NCBI GenBank assembly: GCA_021845835.1
Contig: JAJZVE010000131.1
Location: 1 to 9,541, forward strand
Direction: 5' to 3'
From: Pseudomonadota bacterium
Lineage (GTDB): Bacteria > Pseudomonadota > Alphaproteobacteria > Acetobacterales > Acetobacteraceae
Length of the DNA stretch: 9,541 bases
A model generated the notes under the pieces. The model was not told the origin of the DNA. It ran no database searches and saw only the letters and a program-made list of their open reading frames with translations. Position 1 is the stretch's first letter; each line of letters starts with the position of its first letter. Shown piece after piece: positions 1-6,028 of the stretch. The translations under genes and the position numbers were made by a program.

Positions 1-764
1 ATGCAGCCCCGCGGGCTGTCCAGCCCGCCCAGGATCGCAGCCGAAAACGCCTTGAGCGCCAGCGCCAGACCGATGAACGCCGAGGCCGTCGTGATCGGCG
101 CCAGCAGCACGCCCGCCACGCCGGCCATCGCGGCACTCAGCACGAACACGCCGACCGCGACCGCCTCGACATTGATCCCCATCAGGCTCGCCACCGACCG
201 GCTGAACGCAACCGCGCGCACCGCACTGCCGAGACGGGTGCGCCGCAGCGCCTGGTCGATCGCCGCCATCAGCGCCAGCGTGACGCCGAACACCAGGATT
301 TCCTGCGGCCGCACGCCGGCGCCGAACAGCCTGACGACGCCATCGCCGAGCGGCGAGGGCACGGCGACCGGCGCCGGCCCCCACAGCGCGAGCGCCACAT
401 TCTGCACAATGATGCCGAAGCCAAGCGTACTCATCACCCAGGACAAGCCCTGTTCGTGCAGGAAGTGCCGCACGCCGGCGAAATACAGCGCTGCCCCCAG
501 CACGCCCATCAGCAGCAGGCTGAACAGCAGCGCCAGCAGATAGGCGCCGCCGGTCACGTCCGCCGGGTTCAGGACGCCGAACATGACGCCCTTCGCCAGC
601 ATCAGCATGACGCTGAAACCGCACAGCGAACCCAGTGCCAGGAACTCGCCCTGGCCGAAGTTGAACGTCCTGGTCGTGGTATAGGTGATGCTGAAGCCGA
701 AGGCGACGAGCGCGTAGATGCTGCCGATGGCCAGGCCGCTGAAGATGGCCTGCAGATATTCCAT
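1..764 (-). CDS. LivH-type branched-chain amino acid ABC transporter permease (3' end outside window)
   Basis: This is an inner-membrane permease of the HAAT/Liv ABC importer family. The reading frame is open without a stop from the ATG at 764-762 to the left edge, giving 254 codons; LivH proteins are usually about 290-310 residues, so some 40-50 residues are missing. The N-terminus (MEYLQAIFSGLAIGSIYALV) and residues about 34-40 (FNFGQGE) are typical LivH. A permease block follows near residues 180-200 (RAVAFSRSVASLMGIN), and the visible end reads AILGGLDSPRG, the conserved region before the last helices. Most of the chain is hydrophobic helix. It starts 36 bp after the stop of the upstream binding protein and has a strong ribosome site (AAGGGGGA, 772-779), so the two form one operon. 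The remaining transporter genes presumably lie beyond the left edge. It differs clearly from the second LivH in this window. The substrate is unknown. Confidence 0.93.
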   Translation of the reverse strand, partial: MEYLQAIFSGLAIGSIYALVAFGFSITYTTTRTFNFGQGEFLALGSLCGFSVMLMLAKGVMFGVLNPADVTGGAYLLALLFSLLLMGVLGAALYFAGVRHFLHEQGLSWVMSTLGFGIIVQNVALALWGPAPVAVPSPLGDGVVRLFGAGVRPQEILVFGVTLALMAAIDQALRRTRLGSAVRAVAFSRSVASLMGINVEAVAVGVFVLSAAMAGVAGVLLAPITTASAFIGLALALKAFSAAILGGLDSPRGC

Positions 765-771
765 GAGCGCG

Positions 772-779
772 TCCCCCTT
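772..779 (-). promoter_or_regulatory. Ribosome binding site of the minus-strand livH-type gene
   Basis: The minus strand reads AAGGGGGA, 7 nt before the ATG at 764-762. The same octamer precedes the upstream binding-protein gene at 1995-2002. This supports the chosen start. Confidence 0.7.
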
Positions 780-800
780 TGCCTCGGCCCCGGCCGGGTC

Positions 801-1988
801 TTATTTCCTGAGATCCTCCGGCCTGATCGATTCCGTGATCGCGTCCTTGTACACGATGATCCTGTCGTTCACCCACTGTGCGAAATGATAGTCGGAATTG
901 TTGAGCGCCTCGTGGTTGGTGTGGCTGAACGGGTGATGATAGGTCTTCACCACGCCCTCGGCGGTGTCGAGGTTTTCCAGCACCTGCTGCACCGTCGCGC
1001 CGTCCGTGGTGCCCGCCTGCTTCACCGCAGCGGCGAAGATCATTACGGCATCATAGGCTTGCGCCGCCGACACGAAGGTCGGCATGTCGGGATGCGCGCG
1101 CAACAGGCGCTCGTTCAGCGCCGCCGCCGCGGGCGAACTGTCGGCGGTGACGGAGGCGGTGAAGATCGCCTTGCTGGCCAGGTCCTTGCCGGCGATCGTC
1201 TTGAACGGCGTGTTGATGTCGGCCCAGGGCGCCACCACCGCCGGAAAGTAGCTGATCTTTTCCAGGCTGCGCATCACCTGGCCGTTGGCGTCGGACAGCG
1301 CATAGGTGATCAGCACCTCCGCGCCCGCCGCCTTGATCTTGCTGAGTTGCGAGGTCATGTCCGTGTCCTTTGGACCGAACTGCTCCTCGGCCACCGCCTT
1401 GAAGCCGTACAGCTTCGCCACCTCTCGCAGGTCCTTCAGCGCCTGCTGGCCGTAGCCGGTGGTATCGACGATGAAGGCGATCTTGTGCGCGGGCGACTTG
1501 CGGATCGCGTAGGCGAGGATCAGGCTGATCTGATCGCGGTCCACCATCGAATCGCGGAACATGAAGTTCGCCGGCGCCGACATGTAGCGCTGCGTGATCG
1601 CCGTCGCGGTGCCGATCGGCGAGATCACCGGAATCTTCTTCTGCTCCGGGATGTGCATCCAGGCCAGCACGTTGCCGGAATTGGCCGCGCCGAGCAATAG
1701 CACCACATGCTCGTTGTCGATCAGCTCGTTGGCGTTCTGGATCGCCTTGGGCGGCTGGCCGAAATCGTCGCGATAGATCGCGACCACCTTGTGGCCGAGC
1801 AGGCCGCCCTGCCTGTTGAGGTCATCGACCGCAAGTTCGATGCCGTACTTGCTGGAAATACCGAACTCGGCCGAGCCGGTGGCCGACATATCGCTGTTGT
1901 AGCCGATGGCGATGTCCTGCGCGTGTGCCGCACCGGCGGCGAGGCCGAACGCGGCCGCCAGCGCGGCGGCGGTGAAAGATCGTTTCAT
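801..1988 (-). CDS. Periplasmic substrate-binding protein of a Liv-type ABC transporter (system 1)
   Basis: A 395-residue periplasmic binding protein of the type I (leucine/isoleucine/valine-binding-like) fold that captures a ligand and delivers it to the permease. A Sec signal peptide is visible: MKR, a hydrophobic core at about residues 5-20, then AHA before Q24. The mature protein opens with DIAIGYNSDMSATG, the usual first beta strand and ligand loop, followed by a GIELAVDDLN-type helix and GGLLGHKV. The C-terminal part carries a Liv-like element rich in histidine at residues 350-368 (YHHPFSHTNHEALNN). The ATG at 1988-1986 is preceded by AAGGGGGA 6 nt upstream. The livH-type permease follows after 36 bp. 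Relatives of this group serve amino acids, amides, urea and aromatic acids, so the ligand cannot be named from sequence alone. Family assignment is firm; specificity is not. Confidence 0.93.
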   Translation of the reverse strand: MKRSFTAAALAAAFGLAAGAAHAQDIAIGYNSDMSATGSAEFGISSKYGIELAVDDLNRQGGLLGHKVVAIYRDDFGQPPKAIQNANELIDNEHVVLLLGAANSGNVLAWMHIPEQKKIPVISPIGTATAITQRYMSAPANFMFRDSMVDRDQISLILAYAIRKSPAHKIAFIVDTTGYGQQALKDLREVAKLYGFKAVAEEQFGPKDTDMTSQLSKIKAAGAEVLITYALSDANGQVMRSLEKISYFPAVVAPWADINTPFKTIAGKDLASKAIFTASVTADSSPAAAALNERLLRAHPDMPTFVSAAQAYDAVMIFAAAVKQAGTTDGATVQQVLENLDTAEGVVKTYHHPFSHTNHEALNNSDYHFAQWVNDRIIVYKDAITESIRPEDLRK

Positions 1989-1994
1989 GGTTGC

Positions 1995-2002
1995 TCCCCC
2001 TT
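1995..2002 (-). promoter_or_regulatory. Ribosome binding site of the system 1 binding protein
   Basis: The minus strand reads AAGGGGGA, 6 nt before the ATG at 1988-1986. This is a strong Shine-Dalgarno sequence that fixes the start and matches the signal-peptide start. Confidence 0.75.
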
Positions 2003-2079
2003 GGTCTGCGGATGGTCGTCCTGCCGTCGGCGATCGGCGCCGGCGGTCGGTGCGAGGCTGATCGGAACACCGGCTGTCC

Positions 2080-2108
2080 GGTTAGCCACCTCGCTCCGCG
2101 CGGGTCAA
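2080..2108 (-). promoter_or_regulatory. Candidate sigma70-type promoter for the system 1 operon
   Basis: On the minus strand TTGACC (2108-2103) matches the -35 consensus at five of six positions. After 17 nt comes CTAACC (2085-2080), a poor -10 match. The distance to the start codon leaves a leader of roughly 85 nt. The -35 box is good and the -10 box weak, so this is only a candidate. Confidence 0.25.
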
Positions 2109-2109
2109 C

Positions 2110-2164
2110 CCAGGCCATGGCTGGAGACCGCGTCGGATGCCCCCCCGGCCACGAAATGGCCTGG
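2110..2164. repeat. 9-bp inverted repeat (arms 2110-2118 and 2156-2164)
   Basis: CCAGGCCAT and its exact reverse complement ATGGCCTGG are separated by 37 nt. A second exact 7-bp pair, GGAGACC (2123-2129) and GGTCTCC (2175-2181), interleaves with it, so the two stems cross and could only coexist as a pseudoknot. By rough reckoning a 7-bp pair is expected by chance in a GC-rich region of this size, and a 9-bp pair is only mildly surprising. The function is unknown. Confidence 0.35.
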
Positions 2165-2344
2165 ACGTTCTCATGGTCTCCTCGCGGGTGGGGATTTTGT
2201 CACAGGCGCCGGCAACGGACGGCCTGTCGGAGAGCGCAGGGCCCTTGCGACAGCCCGGACGGGCCACCAGCCCGGCCAAGCCGGCTTCACGCGCAGCCCC
2301 CGTCGCCGCGGTCCCGGTCGGCTCGCGGCAGTACGCCTGCTCGA

Positions 2345-2373
2345 TTGACCTTATCCCAGGATCGGACGATCCT
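2345..2373 (+). promoter_or_regulatory. Candidate promoter of the plus-strand transporter operon
   Basis: TTGACC (2345-2350) is a five-of-six match to the -35 box. A 17-nt spacer leads to GATCCT (2368-2373), a three-of-six match to the -10 box. The implied transcript would start near 2380, about 30 nt before the GTG at 2411 and just upstream of the ribosome site, which is a sensible geometry. The -10 is weak, as expected for a regulated promoter or simply for chance. The inverted repeat at 2358-2373 covers its right half. Confidence 0.35.
2358..2373. promoter_or_regulatory. 16-bp inverted repeat, possible operator
   Basis: AGGATCG and CGATCCT form a perfect 7-bp dyad separated by two bases (GA). 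It overlaps the candidate -10 box and lies about 23 bp before the ribosome site of the plus-strand binding protein, a usual place for a repressor operator. As RNA it could fold into a 6-bp stem with a four-base loop followed by TTTT (2373-2376), so a short attenuator-like hairpin is the alternative. No second exact copy was seen in the intergenic region. A 7-bp dyad alone could arise by chance. Confidence 0.35.
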
Positions 2374-2395
2374 TTTGCCCGGGAGAAAATGAAGC

Positions 2396-2402
2396 GGAGG
2401 GG
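2396..2402 (+). promoter_or_regulatory. Ribosome binding site deciding the start of the system 2 binding protein
   Basis: GGAGGGG lies 8 nt before the GTG at 2411, good spacing. For the in-frame GTG at 2402 it would have no spacer at all. This favours the start at 2411. Confidence 0.6.
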
Positions 2403-2410
2403 TGGGACAC

Positions 2411-3559
2411 GTGCGGAACACCAGGATACTGGGCATCGTAGCGGCGGTGGCCGCTTGCGCGATGATGTTGGCAGCGGCCCCGGTTGCGCATGCCGAAGAT
2501 GCCGTCCGGATCGCCGTCGGCGCGCCGCTCACCGGACCGCTGGCGCGCCAGGGACAGGAAGTCGCCAATGCGGTGAAGCTCGCCGCGCAGGAATGGAACG
2601 CCAAAGGCGGCGTGCTCGGCGCGAAAGTGGAGGTGGTCGAGGCGGACGACCAGGGCAACCCGCAGGTCGGTGTCGCCGCCGGCGAGAAGGTTGCGTCCGA
2701 CCCCGCCATCCTCGGGGCCGTCTGGGGCATCACCAGCGTCACCTGCATTCCCGTCTCCGAAGCGCTGGATCGCGTCGGCATGGTGATGATTACCCCGGGC
2801 TGCTCGAACCCGAAGGTGACGGATCGCGGGCTGAAGACCGTGGAGCGCATCTGCGCGCGCGACGATCTGCAAGGGCCGGCGGGTATCGCTTTCGCGATCC
2901 GGGAGCTGCACGCCCGCAAGATCGCGATCTTCGACGATGGCACCGTGGGTCCGCGCGGCGGCGCCGACGAGGCCGAGAAGACGGCGCGCGCCATGGGGGT
3001 GACGCCGCTGCGCTACGTGGTGCGCTCCGGCGACAAGGACTTCCGCGCCATCCTCGAAACCGTGCCCAAGGACATCGACGTCGTCTTCTCGACGCTGTGG
3101 GCGCCGGATGCGGCGCTGCTGGCCAAGCAAATGCCGGATGTCGGACTGAACGTCCACATCGTCGGCCCGGACTCGGAGTTTGAGCCGGTCGATTACGTGC
3201 AGGCGGCGGCCGGCGCAGCCGAGGGCAACTACGTGACCTTCTTCGCGCCCGACATGACCAAGGTCCCGGCCGCGGTGGACTTCGTGAAGGCCTACGAGGC
3301 GAAGTACGGACAGATCAGCTCGTACGGCCCGCTCGCTTACGAGGCCGCCAACATCCTGCTCACCGCCATCAGGACGGCCGACAAGCGGGACCGCGCGGCG
3401 ATCGCCGCGGCCGTCCGCGCCACCAGGGATTACCGCGGGATCCTGGGTTTCCCGATCACCTTCGACGACAAGGGCGACATCAAGGGCGCGCAGGTCTATA
3501 TCTATCAGGTTAAGGGCGACGGCTTCGTGTTCCTGCGCGGCATCTCGGTGAACGGCTGA
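2411..3559 (+). CDS. Periplasmic branched-chain amino acid-type substrate-binding protein (system 2, LivK/BraC-like)
   Basis: A periplasmic binding protein of 382 residues from the GTG at 2411 (385 if started at the GTG at 2402), the ligand receptor of the importer encoded downstream. The signal peptide is MRNTR, a hydrophobic stretch to about residue 25, and AHA before E29. A VAAC sequence at 13-16 matches a lipobox, but its hydrophobic core would be short, so cleavage after AHA is more likely. Features typical of LivK/BraC are VRIAVGAPLTGPLARQGQE (32-50), GGVLGAKVEVVEADDQGNP (66-84), the ITPGCSNP loop (127-134) and ERICARDDLQGPA (145-157). Cys112 and Cys131 could form a disulfide, which is inference. 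livG follows after 9 bp. The overall sequence looks closer to the classic amino-acid-binding branch than system 1 does, but the exact ligand is not deducible. Confidence 0.93.
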   Translation: MRNTRILGIVAAVAACAMMLAAAPVAHAEDAVRIAVGAPLTGPLARQGQEVANAVKLAAQEWNAKGGVLGAKVEVVEADDQGNPQVGVAAGEKVASDPAILGAVWGITSVTCIPVSEALDRVGMVMITPGCSNPKVTDRGLKTVERICARDDLQGPAGIAFAIRELHARKIAIFDDGTVGPRGGADEAEKTARAMGVTPLRYVVRSGDKDFRAILETVPKDIDVVFSTLWAPDAALLAKQMPDVGLNVHIVGPDSEFEPVDYVQAAAGAAEGNYVTFFAPDMTKVPAAVDFVKAYEAKYGQISSYGPLAYEAANILLTAIRTADKRDRAAIAAAVRATRDYRGILGFPITFDDKGDIKGAQVYIYQVKGDGFVFLRGISVNG

Positions 3560-3568
3560 CCGCGCTTC

Positions 3569-4351
3569 GTGACGATCCTCGAGACCAGAGGGCTGAGCCG
3601 CCGGTTCGGCGGGCTGCTCGCGCTGAGCGCGGTGGATGTGGCCGTGGAGTCCGGCGAAATCGTCGGACTCCTCGGTCCCAACGGCTCAGGCAAGACGACG
3701 TTCTTCAATGTCGTCTCCGGCCTGTTCCGCGCCAGCAGCGGGCGCGTACTGTTCGGCGCCCCGCCAGCGGACATCACCCGCAAGCGTCCGGACCAGATCA
3801 CGGCGCAGGGCATCGCCCGCACCTTCCAGAACCTGCGCCTGTTCGAGCAGATGACCGTGCTGGAGAATGTGCTCGTGGGCGCACGCTGCCGCACCCGCAG
3901 CAGCATTCCGGAAATCCTGCTGGGCACGCCCGGCGCTCGCCGCGAACACCGCCGTGCCATTGACGAGGCCCGCGACCTGCTCGACTTTTTCAGGGACCGG
4001 CTGGCACCGCGCGCCGCAGAGCGTGCCAGCGCGCTCTCCTACGCCAACCGGCGGCGTCTGGAGATCGTGCGCGCCCTCGCCACCCAACCGAAGCTGATCC
4101 TGCTCGACGAACCGGCAGCCGGCATGAACCCGGCCGAGACACGCGAGCTGATGGACGACATCGTGCGCATTCGCGAGCGCGGCATCACCGTACTTCTCGT
4201 CGAGCATGACATGCACCTGGTGAAGGGGGTGTGTACGCGCGTCATCGCCTTCAATCACGGCGTCAAGATCGTCGAGGGAGACTTCGCCACGGTGCAGCGC
4301 CACCCCGAGGTGGTCGAGGCCTATCTCGGCAAGCGGGCCGCCCATGCCTGA
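3569..4351 (+). CDS. livG: LivG-type ABC transporter ATP-binding protein
   Basis: A cytoplasmic ATPase of the HAAT importer, 260 residues (usual family length about 250-260), which pairs with LivF to power uptake. Motifs in order: Walker A GPNGSGKT (36-43), Q-loop ARTFQNLRLF with Gln87, the signature region LSYANRRRLEI (156-166), Walker B LILLDEP (176-182) and H-loop VEHDM with His213. The FQNLRLFEQMTVLENV stretch is diagnostic of LivG. The signature has Ala where most family members have Gly (LSYGxQ). The start is GTG at 3569. It lies in the same frame as the preceding gene, nine bases after its stop, and I see no good ribosome site, so translation is probably coupled to termination upstream. 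No other common start codon lies between that stop and the first motif. The last 8 bp overlap livF. Confidence 0.95.
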   Translation: MTILETRGLSRRFGGLLALSAVDVAVESGEIVGLLGPNGSGKTTFFNVVSGLFRASSGRVLFGAPPADITRKRPDQITAQGIARTFQNLRLFEQMTVLENVLVGARCRTRSSIPEILLGTPGARREHRRAIDEARDLLDFFRDRLAPRAAERASALSYANRRRLEIVRALATQPKLILLDEPAAGMNPAETRELMDDIVRIRERGITVLLVEHDMHLVKGVCTRVIAFNHGVKIVEGDFATVQRHPEVVEAYLGKRAAHA

Positions 4352-5084
4352 CGCGCCCCACGCCGCGGACCCGGTCCTCGCGCTGAGAGACGTCGTGACC
4401 CATTACGGACCTGTGCCGGTGCTGAAGAGCATCAGCCTGGAGATCCGTCGCGGCGAGATCGTCTGCCTGCTGGGCGGCAACGCCGCCGGCAAGACGACCA
4501 CGATGAAGGCGATCCTGGGCGTGGTTCGACCGACGCGCGGCACGATCACGCACGAAGGCGAACGCATCGACGGCCGCCGGACGCAGGATATCGTCCGCCG
4601 CGGCATCACGCTGGTGCCGGAATCGCGGCGCATCTTCGGCCGTATGACAGTGCGCGAGAACCTGCAGATGGGCGGCTATACCTGGCGTCATCTGCCGCCG
4701 GCCGAAGCGCGCGCGGACATGGACCGGGTGTTCGCGCTGTTCCCGCGCCTCGCCGAACGCCAGTTGCAGTATGCCGGCACGATGTCCGGCGGCGAGCAGC
4801 AGATGCTGGCACTGGGACGCGCGTTGATGGCACGCCCGCGCCTGATGCTGATGGACGAGCCGTCGATGGGTCTGGCTCCCACCTTCGTGGAACAGATTTT
4901 CGAGACCATCCAGGACATCAATCGCCAGGGCATTTCGATTTTGCTGGTCGAGCAAAACGCCAATCTGGCGCTCTCGATCGCGCACCGGGGCTACGTGCTG
5001 CAGAACGGTCGCATGGTGGCGGCGGACGCCGCGGCGACCCTGCTGGCCGCGGACGAGATCCGCCGCGCCTATCTTGGAGAGTAG
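4344..5084 (+). CDS. livF: LivF-type ABC transporter ATP-binding protein
   Basis: The second cytoplasmic ATPase of the importer, 246 residues, close to the usual 235-245. Motifs in order: Walker A region GGNAAGKT (44-51), VPESRRIFGRMTVRENL (91-107) where LivF replaces the usual Q-loop, signature MSGGEQQM (147-154), Walker B LMLMDEP (167-173), then LLVEQNANLAL (200-210), where Gln204 stands in the H-loop position as it does in LivF proteins generally. RGYVLQNGRMV near 215-225 and the terminal AYLGE are also LivF hallmarks. The Walker A has Ala47 where the consensus GPNGAGKT has Gly. The ATG at 4344 lies inside the end of livG (8-bp overlap), typical of coupled translation. The next gene begins 3 bp after the stop. 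Confidence 0.95.
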   Translation: MPDAPHAADPVLALRDVVTHYGPVPVLKSISLEIRRGEIVCLLGGNAAGKTTTMKAILGVVRPTRGTITHEGERIDGRRTQDIVRRGITLVPESRRIFGRMTVRENLQMGGYTWRHLPPAEARADMDRVFALFPRLAERQLQYAGTMSGGEQQMLALGRALMARPRLMLMDEPSMGLAPTFVEQIFETIQDINRQGISILLVEQNANLALSIAHRGYVLQNGRMVAADAAATLLAADEIRRAYLGE

Positions 5085-5087
5085 ATC

Positions 5088-6023
5088 GTGGAGCACATCC
5101 TGCAGATCCTGCCGCAGCAGCTCGTTTTCGGATTGGCTCTGGGCACGGTGTACGGGCTGATCGCCCTCGGCTACACGATGGTCTACGGCGTCCTGTTCAT
5201 GATCAACTTTGCGCATGGCGACGTGTTCACAGTGGGTGCCTATATCGGTTACGCCGTGCTCAGCTTCGTCATTGCGACGCATGTCCACCTCGACCCGATC
5301 TGGGTGCTGCCGCTGATGCTGGTACCGGCGATGGTCGGCTGCGGCGGGCTCGGCATGCTGATCGAGCGGCTGGCTTACCGGCCGCTCTATGCGCGCGGCG
5401 CGACGCGGCTGGGGCCGCTGATTTCGGCCATCGGCGCCTCGATCTTCCTGCAGAACGCGGTGATGGTCACGCAGGGCGCGCGGATGAAGGTGTACCGCAC
5501 CTTCTCCCTGTTTCCGCGCAGCTGGTCATTCAACGTCGCCGGCGTGCGCATTTCCGTCCTGACGCTGGTGATGGTCGCGCTCGCCGCGCTGATGATGTAC
5601 GGGCTCAACGTCCTTGTGCATCGCACCACGCTCGGCCGTTCCATCCGTGCGGTCGCCGAGGACCGCGAGATGGCGGCGATCATGGGCGTCAATCCGGACG
5701 GGGTCGTCGCCACGACCTTCTTCCTGGGTTCCGCGCTCGGCGGCGCTGCGGGCGTGCTGGTCGGCCTCTATTACACGCAGATCGACTTCGTGATGGGCTA
5801 CTCCGCCGGCATGAAGGCCTTTACCGCCGCTGTGCTCGGCGGCATCGGCAACATCCGTGGCGCCATGCTGGGGGGTGTCGCGCTCGGGCTGGTGGAGAGT
5901 CTGGCGGTCACGTTCATCAATCCCGCATTCAAGGACGTGGTCGGCTTCGCGGTGCTGATCCTGACGCTGATCTTCCTGCCCGACGGGCTGCTGGGGCAGT
6001 CGCTTGCCAGCAAGAAGGTGTGA
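5088..6023 (+). CDS. livH: LivH-type ABC transporter permease (system 2)
   Basis: An inner-membrane permease of 311 residues, near the LivH norm, forming half of the translocation channel with LivM. The N-terminal region GLALGTVYGLIALGYTMVYG followed by MINFAHGDVFTVGAY (about 38-52) is the LivH fingerprint. RAVAEDREMAAIMGVN (about 187-202) is the cytoplasmic segment likely to contact the ATPases. AVLGGIGNIRGAMLGG (about 248-263) and the terminal LIFLPDGLLGQ are also conserved. The rest is mostly hydrophobic helices, probably eight or so. The GTG start at 5088 is supported by GGAGAG at 5076-5081, 6 nt upstream and within the end of livF. It overlaps or nearly touches livM, depending on the livM start. 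Confidence 0.95.
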   Translation: MEHILQILPQQLVFGLALGTVYGLIALGYTMVYGVLFMINFAHGDVFTVGAYIGYAVLSFVIATHVHLDPIWVLPLMLVPAMVGCGGLGMLIERLAYRPLYARGATRLGPLISAIGASIFLQNAVMVTQGARMKVYRTFSLFPRSWSFNVAGVRISVLTLVMVALAALMMYGLNVLVHRTTLGRSIRAVAEDREMAAIMGVNPDGVVATTFFLGSALGGAAGVLVGLYYTQIDFVMGYSAGMKAFTAAVLGGIGNIRGAMLGGVALGLVESLAVTFINPAFKDVVGFAVLILTLIFLPDGLLGQSLASKKV

Positions 6024-6028
6024 GCAGG

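Larger units (their letters stand above)
1989..2410. promoter_or_regulatory. 422-bp divergent intergenic region between two Liv-type operons
   Basis: No convincing gene lies here; the open frames are GC-rich and resemble no protein I recognise. The region must hold promoters for both the minus-strand binding protein (start at 1988) and the plus-strand one (start at 2411). It contains a TTGACC hexamer in each direction, one reading left at 2108-2103 and one reading right at 2345-2350. It also contains a 16-bp inverted repeat at 2358-2373 and a 9-bp inverted repeat pair at 2110-2118 and 2156-2164. I recognise no riboswitch consensus and no sigma-54 GG/GC box. No regulator gene is encoded in the region. 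Confidence 0.6.

Noticed and set aside
456..1700. Long open frame on the plus strand (414 codons)
   Set aside because: It is antisense to the livH-type gene and binding protein 1; its composition is rich in Arg, His and Gln as in GC-rich shadow frames, with no recognisable domain.
2197..2225. TTGTCA as a second plus-strand -35 box
   Set aside because: No acceptable -10 hexamer is found 16-18 nt downstream.
2123..2260. GGAGACC and CGGAGAGCGCAGGGCC stretches as a possible SAM, glycine or guanidine riboswitch
   Set aside because: Only short purine-rich similarities are present; the conserved cores and stem arrangement of these classes are not recognisable.
2137..3183. Plus-strand open frame of 348 codons, including an ATG at 2389 preceded by GGGAGAAA
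   Set aside because: It overlaps binding protein 2 in another frame, is Arg/Gly-rich and shows no domain. The binding protein frame has a signal peptide and family motifs.
4263..5288. Minus-strand open frame of 341 codons
   Set aside because: It is antisense to livF and the start of livH, with typical shadow composition rich in His, Arg and Gln.
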